A stretch of DNA of 64,000 nucleotides, taken from NCBI GenBank assembly GCA_963666505.2, contig CAXXXL010000001.1:496001-560000 (forward strand), in the 5' to 3' direction. Positions 8,505-17,331 of the stretch are shown here, in pieces. The notes beneath the pieces were generated by a model. It was not told the DNA's origin. It saw nothing but the letters and a program-made list of their open reading frames with translations, and did no database searches. The first letter of the stretch is position 1, and each line of letters begins with the position of its first letter. Origin of the DNA: JABGQS01 sp963666505 (GTDB lineage Bacteria > Bacillota > Clostridia > Christensenellales > SZUA-584). The position numbers and the translations under genes are program-made.

Positions 8505-9566
8505 ATGAACAGCAAGCAAAGAGTTTTTGCAGCTATAGAGGGAAAGCCGACAGATTGTGTGCCGGTGACACCGTATAATGGTAACTTCTGTATAGAAAAA
8601 GCCGGGTATGAAGTCAGCGAGTGCTATACAAACGGAAAAACGCTGGCGGAGGCTATGATAAAGGCACAGGAGATAACCGGGCAGGATGTTGTTATATCGC
8701 AGTCTGACCAGTATTACATAACTGAGGCTCTGGGCGTTGAGACGATCTATCACAAGGGCGCTTTGCCGGATGTGGTTTCAAGGCCGGTGCAGAGCATAGG
8801 GGATATAGCAAAGCTAAAGCCCGTCGGCCCTGAAGACGGCGGACGTATGGATGTATACATTGACGCTGTGCGCAGGATGAGTGAGCATTATAAAGGCGAG
8901 GTTGCTGTGCGTGCATCCGGCGCAGGGTGTTTCCCGCTTGCAAGCCACGTTATGGGAATGGATGATTTCCTGCTTGCACTTGCATATGCGCAGATGGGTG
9001 AAGGGGATTATGAAAAGTATCTTATCGACCTGCTGGAAGTGCTATATGAGTCGCACTACAGGTATGTTGAAGCTTGCGTGAAGGCCGGTGCAGATATCGT
9101 GCAGTGCGCAGATTCGCTGGCTTCGCTTGACGTTATATCTCCGGCGATGTATGAGAAATATGCTTTTCCGTACGAGAAGAAGTTTTTTAAAAGAATAGAC
9201 AAACTGAAGAAGGACTACGGCTTCCATACGCTGCTGCATATATGTGGAGACAACACACTTATCATTGAGCGGATGGCGGATACGGGAGCTGATATTATCG
9301 AGTTCGATTATAAGGTGAAGATGCAGCATGCGAAACAGAAAGCGGGCGACAGAGTATGCCTTATGGGGAACTTGAACCCCTGCGGAGCGCTGCTGGAAGG
9401 AACGCCGCAGCAGGTGGAGCAAGAAGCAAGGCAGGCTGTAGCGGACGGCTCGAAGAACGGAAAGTTCTGCCTTGGAAGCGGATGTGAAGTAGCGGCAGGT
9501 TCGCCGCTTGAGAACGTACTTACGATGGTGAGGACGGGGCACTCTATGGTGCCGGAATTTAAGTAG
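8505..9566 (+). CDS. UroD-family protein 3, MtaA/MtbA-like
   Basis: A 353-residue member of the same superfamily and the most methyltransferase-like of the three. It has LLHICGDNTLIIERM (His-Ile-Cys-Gly) and a C-terminal FCLGSGCEVAAGSPLENV. Together these give the His, Cys, Cys zinc ligands expected in methylcobamide methyltransferases of the MtaA/MtbA type. AAGGAG precedes ATG 8505, which abuts the stop of protein 2. No corrinoid (B12-binding) protein or MtaB-like partner lies in the window, so the methyl donor or acceptor must be encoded elsewhere if this is a methyltransferase. Confidence 0.82.
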   Translation: MNSKQRVFAAIEGKPTDCVPVTPYNGNFCIEKAGYEVSECYTNGKTLAEAMIKAQEITGQDVVISQSDQYYITEALGVETIYHKGALPDVVSRPVQSIGDIAKLKPVGPEDGGRMDVYIDAVRRMSEHYKGEVAVRASGAGCFPLASHVMGMDDFLLALAYAQMGEGDYEKYLIDLLEVLYESHYRYVEACVKAGADIVQCADSLASLDVISPAMYEKYAFPYEKKFFKRIDKLKKDYGFHTLLHICGDNTLIIERMADTGADIIEFDYKVKMQHAKQKAGDRVCLMGNLNPCGALLEGTPQQVEQEARQAVADGSKNGKFCLGSGCEVAAGSPLENVLTMVRTGHSMVPEFK

Positions 9567-9595
9567 CTTTATCACTCAAATATAAGGAGGTTTAT

Positions 9596-10645
9596 ATGAA
9601 AACGGTATTGAAGCAGGACTTGAAGGAATTTTGCAAACAGGCGCTGGTTTTGCAGGGAGTGAGCGAAAAGAAAGCAGACATAACAGCGGAGGTGCTATCT
9701 TCGACGGACGAGATGGGCTGTTTTTCACACGGCACGAAGAACCTGCGAATGTATATTGAGAAGATGAAAGCCGGGGCGCTCGATCCAAAAGCTATACCGG
9801 AAGTAATAAGGGAAGGCCCTGCTTTTGCTATAATGGATGCAAAGAATTCGCTGGGTATGGTATCTTCGTATAAGGCTATGAAAAAAGCTATTAAAATCGC
9901 AAAAAGAAGCGGCGTAGGTTTCGTTGCTGTAAAGAACAGCTGCCACTTCGGCGCTGCGGGGTATTATGCCAACATGGCGCTTGAAGAAGGAATGATAGGC
10001 ATTGCAATGAGCAATACAGACCCGAACGTCGCCGTGCCGGGCGGCAAGACTATGGTTATAGGCAACAGCCCCCTCGCTTATGCTGCGCCCGCAAAGAACC
10101 ATGATCCTGTAACGCTAGACATTGCGATGAGCGCAACGGCTGCACTGAAGATAAACCAGGCAAAGGCGGACAACAAACCAATACCTGATACTTGGCTGGT
10201 TGATCCCGAAGGTGTGCCAACGACAGATGCCGGGTATTATCAGAACGGAGGCGCTTTGCAGCCGATGGCGGCGCATAAAGGCTATGGATTATCTGTGCTG
10301 GTAGACATACTTACGGGAATGCTCTCTGGCGGCGCTGTTAGCAAGGATATTCCAAGCTGGTGTTTTGATCTTGAAAAGGAGAACAGGGCGAGCCACTCAT
10401 TTCTTGTTTTCAATATTGATGCAATGAGACAAAAACGGGACTATGATACAGAGATGGACGATTATATAGATAATATAAAGAACTCTCCAAAGGCAAAGGG
10501 GAGTGAAAGAATAATGATGCCGGGCGAGATCGAGTGGACAAAGAAGGCGAAGGTGCAGAAAAGCGGAATTGAGCTGACTGACGACGTTGTTGCAAGCCTA
10601 GAGCAGCTGGAGAAAAGCACTGGGCTGAAAATAAACTGGAATTAA
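9596..10645 (+). CDS. Ldh2/malate-type NAD(P)-dependent oxidoreductase
   Basis: A 349-residue dehydrogenase of the malate/L-lactate (Ldh2, YlbC, ureidoglycolate or 2,3-diketogulonate reductase) family. Motifs: the N-terminal EVLSSTDEMGCFSHGTKNL with the catalytic His, VKNSCHFGAAGYYA, GIAMSNTDPNVAVPGG, NSPLAYAAP, and GYGLSVLVDILTGMLSGG. Length is normal for the family. It would oxidise a 2-hydroxy acid or reduce a 2-oxo acid with NAD(P). A strong AAGGAGG site precedes it and a terminator follows. As last gene of the FadR/UroD operon it suggests the substrate is an oxygenated organic acid. Confidence 0.88.
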   Translation: MKTVLKQDLKEFCKQALVLQGVSEKKADITAEVLSSTDEMGCFSHGTKNLRMYIEKMKAGALDPKAIPEVIREGPAFAIMDAKNSLGMVSSYKAMKKAIKIAKRSGVGFVAVKNSCHFGAAGYYANMALEEGMIGIAMSNTDPNVAVPGGKTMVIGNSPLAYAAPAKNHDPVTLDIAMSATAALKINQAKADNKPIPDTWLVDPEGVPTTDAGYYQNGGALQPMAAHKGYGLSVLVDILTGMLSGGAVSKDIPSWCFDLEKENRASHSFLVFNIDAMRQKRDYDTEMDDYIDNIKNSPKAKGSERIMMPGEIEWTKKAKVQKSGIELTDDVVASLEQLEKSTGLKINWN

Positions 10646-10657
10646 TATTTGATGGAT

Positions 10658-10694
10658 AAGAAGCGTCTTTGTTTTTTACAGAGGCGCTTCTTTT
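10658..10694 (+). terminator. Terminator of the UroD operon
   Basis: An 11-bp stem (10658-10668 with 10682-10692, one G-U pair) and a short T run after a T-rich loop. Confidence 0.8.
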
Positions 10695-10852
10695 GAACAC
10701 AGGAACAAAATAATTGTAATAAACAGCACAAAAAACGGAGATTTCACTAAGGTAAAAACTATTGGGGAAGCCTTTTTATTCATTTTGGCTTTATAATAAT
10801 GCAGGATTATGATAATATGATTTCAAATATATGTTGATATGCTGGAGTTGTT

Positions 10853-11302
10853 ATGAGTGAAAAAGATGCTAGCGAGATATTAAACGAGATACTCAAAGAC
10901 CTTTTCTATAAGATATTGAAGATACAGGTAAAGAGCGTATCAAAAGCGACTGGAGGAGCGCTGAGCCGGACTGAGATGCATCTATTAGAATGCATCGACG
11001 ATAACCCGGACATTATACTTACCGATATAGCCCAGAAGCTTGGTATAACTAAAGCTACAGCCAGCGTTTCGATAAGCACACTCGAAAAAAAGGGGTATAT
11101 CGAGAAAAAACAGCTTTCTTCGGACAAAAGAAAGATAAGCCTGGTGCTGACACAGACCGGGCAGATAAGCTGCGCAAAGCACAGGAAGTTCCATGACATG
11201 ATGGTGAGGAGCATCCTTGGTGAGTTTGAGATCGAGGAGTATCCGGAGGTTTTAAAGTCGCTAAAGGCGTTGTTGTCGTTCTTTGAGAGGCTTGAAGATT
11301 AG
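10853..11302 (+). CDS. MarR-family regulator, FabT-like by position
   Basis: A 149-residue MarR-type winged-helix repressor. Seen: ALSRTEMHLLECI, DIAQKLGITKATASVSISTL (recognition helix, about residues 60-80), EKKGYIEKK and a wing with SSDKRKISLVLT. It lies directly before the acc/fab operon on the same strand. In streptococci and other Firmicutes, FabT, a MarR protein, controls this operon, so control of fatty acid synthesis is the best guess. It is separated from accB by 312 bases holding a strong promoter with palindromes. GGAG precedes the start. Confidence 0.82.
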   Translation: MSEKDASEILNEILKDLFYKILKIQVKSVSKATGGALSRTEMHLLECIDDNPDIILTDIAQKLGITKATASVSISTLEKKGYIEKKQLSSDKRKISLVLTQTGQISCAKHRKFHDMMVRSILGEFEIEEYPEVLKSLKALLSFFERLED

Positions 11303-11490
11303 CTGACTGCGCTGTCTATATCTTTGCATTTATATTTATACAAACAGCGGTTTCGGTAATAAATTTCAAATAAAATACATATTTTGAACCTGCCGGAAAC
11401 AGATTCGTAATAAACAGGGCGCAATTGCAGTGCCGGGGAAGACATATCTGCTAAAATTAATTTTTTACTACAACTGTTAATTTTATAACG

Positions 11491-11561
11491 TTGACAATGC
11501 TTTTTTAGCGTGCTAATATTTTGTATCGGAATGCAAGTTAGTAGTGCTAACCTTTTAGCAC
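11491..11561 (+). promoter_or_regulatory. acc/fab operon promoter with nested palindromic operators
   Basis: This is the main signal in the 312-base gap before accB. TTGACA (11491-11496), a 17-base spacer and TAATAT (11514-11519) form the promoter. The palindrome TTAGCGTGCTAA (11505-11516) sits over the -10. Downstream, GTGCTAACCTTTTAGCAC (11544-11561) is a perfect 7+4+7 inverted repeat, overlapped by GTTAGTAGTGCTAAC (11537-11551). All share the half-site TTAGC/GCTAA. Placement over the -10 and start region suggests repression, most simply by the MarR protein encoded just upstream. Confidence 0.7.
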
Positions 11562-11614
11562 GGATATTATATAGCGAAATGAAGGCAGCACATAAGGAAG
11601 GGGACATCATTAAA

Positions 11615-12046
11615 ATGGATATTGAAAAAGTTTTCAGCCTGATGGACAAAGCGGAAAAATCATCTTTTAACAAGATAGAGATAGAGATAGACGACATTAA
11701 ACTGCGCCTTGACAGGAGCGCACCGGCGGTGCAGGCTCCGGTCATTATGGCCGAGCTTGACAAGAAGCAGAGCGCAGCGACAGAAGAGAACCAGACGCCC
11801 AGCATAGATGATTATATACTGGCGCCCATATCGGGAGTGTTCTATGTCGCAAAAGCTCCGGGAGAGCCGCCCTTTGTCAAGGAAGGCGATAGCGTTAAGA
11901 AGGGCGATACTGTCTGTATCATAGAGGCTATGAAGACGATGAATGAGATCATAGCGCCCAAAGCCGGGACTATAGAGAGCGTACTTCTTAGCGATGAAGA
12001 GTCTGTATCGGCAGACCAACCGCTGTTTAAATACGCAAAGGAATAG
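11615..12046 (+). CDS. accB: Acetyl-CoA carboxylase biotin carboxyl carrier protein
   Basis: A 143-residue BCCP, the biotin carrier of acetyl-CoA carboxylase. The C-terminal biotinyl domain has the biotinylation motif EAMKTMNE with Lys107; the family's thumb-like insert precedes it (VAKAPGEPPFVKEGD). A charged N-terminal helix and a flexible linker make up the rest. An in-frame earlier start at 11510 would lie inside the operator region. ATG 11615 has AAGGAAGGGG upstream and gives the normal length. It is the first gene of the operon; accC follows after 3 bases. Confidence 0.95.
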   Translation: MDIEKVFSLMDKAEKSSFNKIEIEIDDIKLRLDRSAPAVQAPVIMAELDKKQSAATEENQTPSIDDYILAPISGVFYVAKAPGEPPFVKEGDSVKKGDTVCIIEAMKTMNEIIAPKAGTIESVLLSDEESVSADQPLFKYAKE

Positions 12047-12049
12047 CGC

Positions 12050-13408
12050 ATGAAAACAGTACTTATAGCAAACAGGGGCGAAATTGCCGTTAGAATAATT
12101 CGCACATGCAAAAAACTCGGGTTTGAGACAATAGCTGTATATTCGGAGAACGACGAAGCGAGCATGCACGCAAGGCTTGCGGACGTTGCAGTCTGCATAG
12201 GGCCTCGGCAGGCGGAGAAGAGCTATCTTAACATAGAGAGCATTCTTGCCGCAGCCAAGGCTTATGGGGCAGACCTTATTCATCCGGGTGTCGGCTTTTT
12301 ATCTGAGAGCGCCGAGTTTCATGATGCCTGCGAGCAGGAGGGCATAGCTTTTATAGGCCCGGATGCAGAGTCTATGAGGCTGCTTGGTGACAAGCAGGCC
12401 GCAAGAAAGACTATGACAGACAACGGTTTCCCCGTTGTGCCCGGCTCGCAAGGGCCGGTGAGTAGTGAAAAGGATGCGGCGGCGATCGCAAAAGAGATAG
12501 GCTTTCCGATTATCATAAAAGCGGCGTTTGGCGGCGGCGGAAAAGGGATTCGAGTCGTACGAAACCAAAAGGAGCTTGAAAAGGAGTTCCCGATGGTGCG
12601 CCGGGAGGCGGAGATGGCATTCGGCGACGGCAGCTTATACGTTGAATCTTATCTTGAAAACACTCGGCATATAGAAGTGCAGATCCTTGCAGACAACTTC
12701 GGCAATACGATTCACTTCGGGACAAGGGAATGCAGTCTGCAGCGCAAGAACCAGAAGATGATAGAGGAAGCGCCGGCTGCAAACGTGCCTGCAAAGGTGT
12801 TGAAACAGATGCAGGACACTGCCGTAGAGATAGCAAAGTGCGTCGGGTATAAGAATGCCGGCACTGTGGAGTTTCTGTTGACACAGGACGGGCAGTTCTA
12901 TTTCATGGAGATGAACACCCGGATACAGGTGGAACACCCTGTGACGGAGAGCATATACGGAATCGACCTTATTAAGGCGCAGATGCAGGTTGCGCTTGGA
13001 CATAAGCTGGCAATAGAGCAGAAGGACATCGAGCAGCGGGGGCATTCTATAGAGTGCCGCATTAATGCAGAGGATATAGAAAAGAACTTCATGCCTTCGC
13101 CCGGCAGGATAGTAAAGATGAACCATCCCGGCGGCTATGGAGTGCGTGTTGACACGGGATATGCTGACGGTGACGAGATATCACCGTTCTATGATTCAAT
13201 GGTGATGAAGCTTATATGCACTGCTGATGATCGCAAAGAGGCAATAAGGCTTAGTCTTTCGGCACTCAGCGAGCTTTGGGTAGAAGGAATAAAGCACAAC
13301 GCACAGTTTGCGGCGGCGATGCTGGAAGACAAGGATTTTATTAGAGGCAAGGTGCACACCAAGTGGATCGAAGATGAGTTTTTGGCAAGATTTATGAGAG
13401 GAAGATAA
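12050..13408 (+). CDS. accC: Acetyl-CoA carboxylase, biotin carboxylase subunit
   Basis: A 452-residue biotin carboxylase that carboxylates BCCP-biotin using ATP and bicarbonate. Seen in order: the pre-ATP-grasp domain (LIANRGEIAVRIIRTCKKLG), the ATP-grasp glycine loop KAAFGGGGKGIRVV (about residues 158-171), HIEVQILAD, GTRECSLQRKNQK, EMNTRIQVEHPVTE and the C-terminal biotin carboxylase domain. Length is standard. AAAGGAA precedes the ATG; accD starts directly at the next codon after the stop. Confidence 0.97.
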   Translation: MKTVLIANRGEIAVRIIRTCKKLGFETIAVYSENDEASMHARLADVAVCIGPRQAEKSYLNIESILAAAKAYGADLIHPGVGFLSESAEFHDACEQEGIAFIGPDAESMRLLGDKQAARKTMTDNGFPVVPGSQGPVSSEKDAAAIAKEIGFPIIIKAAFGGGGKGIRVVRNQKELEKEFPMVRREAEMAFGDGSLYVESYLENTRHIEVQILADNFGNTIHFGTRECSLQRKNQKMIEEAPAANVPAKVLKQMQDTAVEIAKCVGYKNAGTVEFLLTQDGQFYFMEMNTRIQVEHPVTESIYGIDLIKAQMQVALGHKLAIEQKDIEQRGHSIECRINAEDIEKNFMPSPGRIVKMNHPGGYGVRVDTGYADGDEISPFYDSMVMKLICTADDRKEAIRLSLSALSELWVEGIKHNAQFAAAMLEDKDFIRGKVHTKWIEDEFLARFMRGR

Positions 13409-14302
13409 ATGAAGCTTTTTTCGGAAAAAATAGAAGTAGATAGTAAAAAGAATAACACTGACAAGAAGCTTTCGTATATAAACTGCAAGGATTGCGGCAA
13501 GGATATTATAGCCGAGATCGCACATGCAAATGATTCGGTGTGCCCTTACTGCGGCGCGCTTTTCAGACAGCCGGCATACAAGCGCATAGAGTCGATAGTT
13601 GACAACGGAAGCTTTATAGAGATCGAGCGGGATGCAAAGAGCAAAGATCCTATCGAGTTTCCGGGGTATATGAACAAGATAGAGAACGAGCAGAACAAAT
13701 CCAAGTCTGTTGAGGGCGTTGTTATTGGAAAAGCGACCATCAAAGGCGTAAGGACCGCCATAGCTGTGATGGATTCATATTTCATGATGGGAAGCATGGG
13801 CACGGTGGTCGGCGAAAAGATAGTAATTATAGCGGAATTTGCGACGCTAAATGAGCTGCCGCTTATTATTTTCTGTGCTTCGGGAGGCGCAAGGATGCAG
13901 GAAGGCGTCCATTCATTGCTGCAGATGAGCAGGACAACTATTGCTCTTGCCCGACATTCGGAACAGAAACTGCTGCATATTAATGTGCTGACGCATCCGA
14001 CGACAGGAGGGGTTACGGCAAGCTTTGCGATGCAGGCGGATATAACCATAGCCGAACCAAAAGCGCTTATAGGTTTTGCCGGGCCAAGGGTCATCGAGCA
14101 GACTGTTAAGGACAAGCTGCCCGAAGGCTTTCAGATTGCGGAGTCGCTGATGGAAAACGGGCTGCTGGATATGATAGTGGACAGAAAAGATTTGCGTGAC
14201 ACGCTTGCAGACCTTTTGGCGCTGCATAGTAAACCGCAGGAGCCGCAGGAGAAAAGGTCGCTGATAAGGGGGGTGTATGACGATGTCTTCAAACGAAATT
14301 GA
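13409..14302 (+). CDS. accD: Acetyl-CoA carboxylase carboxyltransferase beta subunit
   Basis: A 297-residue beta subunit of carboxyltransferase, which moves the carboxyl group from biotin to acetyl-CoA. An N-terminal four-Cys zinc ribbon is visible (CKDCG near residue 28 and CPYCG near 46). The crotonase-fold core follows, with VAIMDSYFMMGSMGTVVGEK-like segments and FCASGGARMQEGVHSLLQM. Its 3' end overlaps the accA start by 26 bases, which would keep the two subunits balanced. Confidence 0.96.
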   Translation: MKLFSEKIEVDSKKNNTDKKLSYINCKDCGKDIIAEIAHANDSVCPYCGALFRQPAYKRIESIVDNGSFIEIERDAKSKDPIEFPGYMNKIENEQNKSKSVEGVVIGKATIKGVRTAIAVMDSYFMMGSMGTVVGEKIVIIAEFATLNELPLIIFCASGGARMQEGVHSLLQMSRTTIALARHSEQKLLHINVLTHPTTGGVTASFAMQADITIAEPKALIGFAGPRVIEQTVKDKLPEGFQIAESLMENGLLDMIVDRKDLRDTLADLLALHSKPQEPQEKRSLIRGVYDDVFKRN

Positions 14303-15140
14303 AAAGACGGCTGAGATAGCCGAAGTGATGGCAGAAGAAATCGAAGATAACGCCAAACCCTGGGAGCGGGTGCAAAACGCAAGGAAAGAGAACAGGCCGC
14401 AGTCGATCGACTACATCGGAAAGCTTTTTCACGGCATATATGAGATGAAGGGCGACAAGATATACGGAGACGACCCTTCCATAATAACAGCAATAGCATG
14501 GTTCGAGAACTGGCCGGTCACTGTTATTGGGCAGCAGAAAGGACATACTCTGGAAGAGAGAATGAAGTATAACTTCGGCATGCCCAACCCGGAAGGATAC
14601 AGAAAATCTATCCGTGCAATAAAACAGGCGGAGAAGTTTCACAGGCCGATAATATGCCTTGTGGATACACCGGGTGCGCACCCTGGTGTGGATGCAGAAA
14701 ACCGTGGACAGGGGCTCGTGATCGCAGAGCACCTTAAGGCAATGGCTACCGTTAAAGCGCCGGTTGTTTCGATAATCATCGGCGAAGGGGGCAGCGGAGG
14801 TGCACTTGCGCTCTCGCTTGCAGACAGGCTTATAATGCTGGAGAACAGCTATTTTTCGGTTATATCGCCGGAGGGATGCGCTTCGATATTGTTTAAGGAT
14901 TCTTCTCTTGCTAAAACAGCGGCGGAGAGTTTAAAACTTACATCGAGTGACCTTAAGGAGTTTAACATAGTAGACAGCGTAATAAAGGAGCAGGAGAGCT
15001 TCAGCAGATTCAATATGGACAAAAGCGTAGAGGATGTGCGAAAAGAGATAAAGACGGCGCTGAGAAGACTGACAAGGATTTCACCGGACAAGCTGGTTGA
15101 AAAACGGCACCAGAAATTCTTGGGGATGAGAGGACTATAA
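14277..15140 (+). CDS. accA: Acetyl-CoA carboxylase carboxyltransferase alpha subunit
   Basis: A 287-residue alpha subunit of carboxyltransferase, partner of AccD. Typical stretches: NARKENRPQSIDYI, FGMPNPEGYRKSIR, CLVDTPGAHPGVDAE, IGEGGSGGALALS and SPEGCASILFKD. The start is ATG 14277 or ATG 14283, both inside the end of accD, with AGGGGGG upstream. The last codons abut fabH. Length fits Firmicutes AccA proteins. Confidence 0.96.
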   Translation: MTMSSNEIEKTAEIAEVMAEEIEDNAKPWERVQNARKENRPQSIDYIGKLFHGIYEMKGDKIYGDDPSIITAIAWFENWPVTVIGQQKGHTLEERMKYNFGMPNPEGYRKSIRAIKQAEKFHRPIICLVDTPGAHPGVDAENRGQGLVIAEHLKAMATVKAPVVSIIIGEGGSGGALALSLADRLIMLENSYFSVISPEGCASILFKDSSLAKTAAESLKLTSSDLKEFNIVDSVIKEQESFSRFNMDKSVEDVRKEIKTALRRLTRISPDKLVEKRHQKFLGMRGL

Positions 15141-16112
15141 TTGATAGATAACGTAGAGATTGCAGGAATAGGCAAATTTGTACCAAAAACGGTAGTAACG
15201 AACTTCGACTTAGAGAAAATCGTGGACACGAGCGATAAGTGGATAAAGAAGCGTACCGGTATAAGCAAGAGGCATGTAGTATCGGATGAAAAAGCTATAG
15301 ACATGGCTGTTGAAGCGACAAAGAATGCGCTTGAAAATGCGGGAGTGGATGCTAAGGATATAGGACTGATTGTAGGCTGTACCATCACCAGCGAACAGAT
15401 TACGCCGGCGATGGCAAGTTATGTTGCTAAGAATATCGGAGTGGACTGCTCGACTATGGATATCTCGGCAGGCTGTACGGGCTTTGTAACTGCTTTGATT
15501 ACCGTTGGAAGTATGATGGACACGCTTGGCATAGATGCTGCCGTTGTGGTTGCAAGCGAGGCTCTCTCGAAGATAGCCGACTGGACCGACCGGACTACTT
15601 GTGTGTTGTTTGGCGACGGTGCGGGCGCTGTAGTGATAAAGAGAAGCGACGTGCAGAGAATGCATTTTCCGGTGCTGAGCGGCAAACAAGACCACGAAGA
15701 TGTTCTATATTATAAAAAAGATGGCAGGGAAACGCCATTTTCAAAGGGAGTGGACACCTCTGTGCAGTATCTCAAAATGAATGGCAGAGAGGTTTTTACA
15801 TATGCAGTCGGCGCTGTTGAAGACACGCTTAGGCAAATGAAAGAGAAGTGCGGGGACAAACCGTACACGAAGATAATCCCACATCAGGCAAACGAGAAAA
15901 TAATAGACTATGTTGCAAGAAGCTTTGATTATGATAAAAAAGATTATTTTATAAACATAAGCGAGTACGGCAACACTTCTTCGGCAACTATACCGATCGC
16001 AATGTGCGATGCCTGCGAGAAGGGCTGGCTAAAGAAGGGCGACAGAATCGCTCTCGTCGGCTTTGGCAGCGGGCTTTCATGCGGCGGTGTTGTAATAGAT
16101 TGGACAATATAA
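15141..16112 (+). CDS. fabH: Beta-ketoacyl-ACP synthase III
   Basis: A 323-residue KAS III that starts fatty acid chains by condensing acyl-CoA with malonyl-ACP. The catalytic triad is intact: Cys112 in ISAGCTGFV, His in IIPHQANEKI and Asn in YGNTSSATIP. The start is TTG 15141, immediately after the accA stop, with only a weak ribosome site (GAGAGGA). This suggests coupled translation. Normal length for bacterial FabH. Confidence 0.96.
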   Translation: MIDNVEIAGIGKFVPKTVVTNFDLEKIVDTSDKWIKKRTGISKRHVVSDEKAIDMAVEATKNALENAGVDAKDIGLIVGCTITSEQITPAMASYVAKNIGVDCSTMDISAGCTGFVTALITVGSMMDTLGIDAAVVVASEALSKIADWTDRTTCVLFGDGAGAVVIKRSDVQRMHFPVLSGKQDHEDVLYYKKDGRETPFSKGVDTSVQYLKMNGREVFTYAVGAVEDTLRQMKEKCGDKPYTKIIPHQANEKIIDYVARSFDYDKKDYFINISEYGNTSSATIPIAMCDACEKGWLKKGDRIALVGFGSGLSCGGVVIDWTI

Positions 16113-16136
16113 AATTTTTATGGAGGAACATGAAAA

Positions 16137-16367
16137 ATGAAAGAAATTATTATCAAAAACCTAATGGAGCAGCTTGACCTCGAGGAAAACGAGATAAAAA
16201 TGGATTCTAAGTTTGTTGACGATTTCGAAATGGATTCGCTCGACATGGTTGAAATGCTTATCGACCTCGAGAAGGAAACGGACATAAAGATACCAAACGA
16301 GGACGTAAAAGACATTGCTACAGTAGGCGAGCTTATCGCTTATCTCGAAAAAAAGAAAAATGCGTAA
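16137..16367 (+). CDS. acpP: Acyl carrier protein
   Basis: A 76-residue acidic four-helix carrier protein. The phosphopantetheine site is Ser34 in EMDSLDMVEM. It carries growing acyl chains for the Fab enzymes around it. A GGAGG site lies upstream. Its last 8 bases overlap fabK. A second, unrelated carrier protein at 34737 serves the NRPS locus. Confidence 0.96.
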   Translation: MKEIIIKNLMEQLDLEENEIKMDSKFVDDFEMDSLDMVEMLIDLEKETDIKIPNEDVKDIATVGELIAYLEKKKNA

Positions 16368-17319
16368 ATTTGAAGGCACGATTGCACAGCTGCTGGGTAT
16401 CGAATACCCAGTGATACAAGGTGGCATGGCATGGGTCAGCAACGCCAGCCTGGCGTCTGCTGTTTCTAAAGCAGGCGGCCTTGGCGTTATTGCCGCAGGC
16501 AACGCACCGGCGGACTGGGTAAGGGAGCAGATAAAGCTTGTTAAAGAGCAGACGGACAAGCCGTTTGGCGTGAATGTCATGCTGCTAAGCCCGTTTGTTG
16601 AGCAAGTCGCAAAGGTAGTTGAAGAAGAGAAGGTTCCTGTTATAATCACGGGGGCCGGAAACCCTGCGCAGTATGTTAAGACATGGAAAGCGGCCGGAAG
16701 CATTGTTGCACCGGTGGTGGCGAGCCGTGCGCTGGCTATTATGATGGAGCGCATGGGTGTGGATTTCCTTGTTGCTGAAGGCAGTGAGGCAGGCGGACAT
16801 ATCGGAGAGCTTTCGACGATGGTGCTTATGCCGACTATAGCCAGAGCTGTCAAGATACCTGTAGTTGCGGCTGGCGGCATATTTGACGCTGCAGGTGTTG
16901 CGGCTGCGTTCTGCCTTGGAGCAAGCGGCGTACAGGTGGGCACACGGTTTATACTCGCAGAAGAATGTACGGCTCATGATGAATATAAGCGCAGGCTTAT
17001 CAAAGCAAAGGACATCGACTCTAAGGTTACAGGGCGTGTTACCGGGCATCCGGTGAGACTGCTCAGGAGCCCCATAGTAAGAGAGATGGCAAAAGTGGAG
17101 TATGAAGAAAACGCCATAGAAAAGCTGGAGGCTCTGGGCGAAGGCTCGCTGCAGTGCGCAGTTCTTGAAGGAGACAAAAACAAGGGCTCGTTCATGGCAG
17201 GGCAGTGCGCCGGGATGCTGAATGAAGTTCAGCCGGCAAAGGACATCATCGAAGACCTTTTCTGTGAGCAGGTATTGAAAGACGCTTCGGAAGCTATAAG
17301 CAAAAAACTGTACAAATAG
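16360..17319 (+). CDS. fabK: Enoyl-ACP reductase II (FMN-dependent)
   Basis: A 319-residue FMN TIM-barrel protein of the FabK/nitronate monooxygenase family; in this setting it is the enoyl-ACP reductase, the last step of each elongation cycle. Seen: IEYPVIQGGMAWVSNASLAS, GGLGVIAAGNAP, GVNVML, the FMN-phosphate region VVAAGGIFDAAGVAAAF and GVQVGTRF. Its presence instead of FabI is typical of Clostridia and streptococci, and FabK proteins are not inhibited by triclosan (known of the family). It overlaps acpP by 8 bases. Confidence 0.93.
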   Translation: MRKFEGTIAQLLGIEYPVIQGGMAWVSNASLASAVSKAGGLGVIAAGNAPADWVREQIKLVKEQTDKPFGVNVMLLSPFVEQVAKVVEEEKVPVIITGAGNPAQYVKTWKAAGSIVAPVVASRALAIMMERMGVDFLVAEGSEAGGHIGELSTMVLMPTIARAVKIPVVAAGGIFDAAGVAAAFCLGASGVQVGTRFILAEECTAHDEYKRRLIKAKDIDSKVTGRVTGHPVRLLRSPIVREMAKVEYEENAIEKLEALGEGSLQCAVLEGDKNKGSFMAGQCAGMLNEVQPAKDIIEDLFCEQVLKDASEAISKKLYK

Positions 17320-17331
17320 AAGGGGACAAGA

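Noticed and set aside
6378..9566. Haem biosynthesis assignment for the UroD-family genes
   Set aside because: Three tandem copies under a FadR-type regulator with a dehydrogenase and no other haem gene. Motifs fit the catabolic or methyltransferase branch.
11537..11561. FapR-type operator in the fab promoter
   Set aside because: The FapR box is a 17-base TTAGTACCTxxTACTAA palindrome. The repeats here have other lengths and half-sites, and the nearby regulator is a MarR protein.
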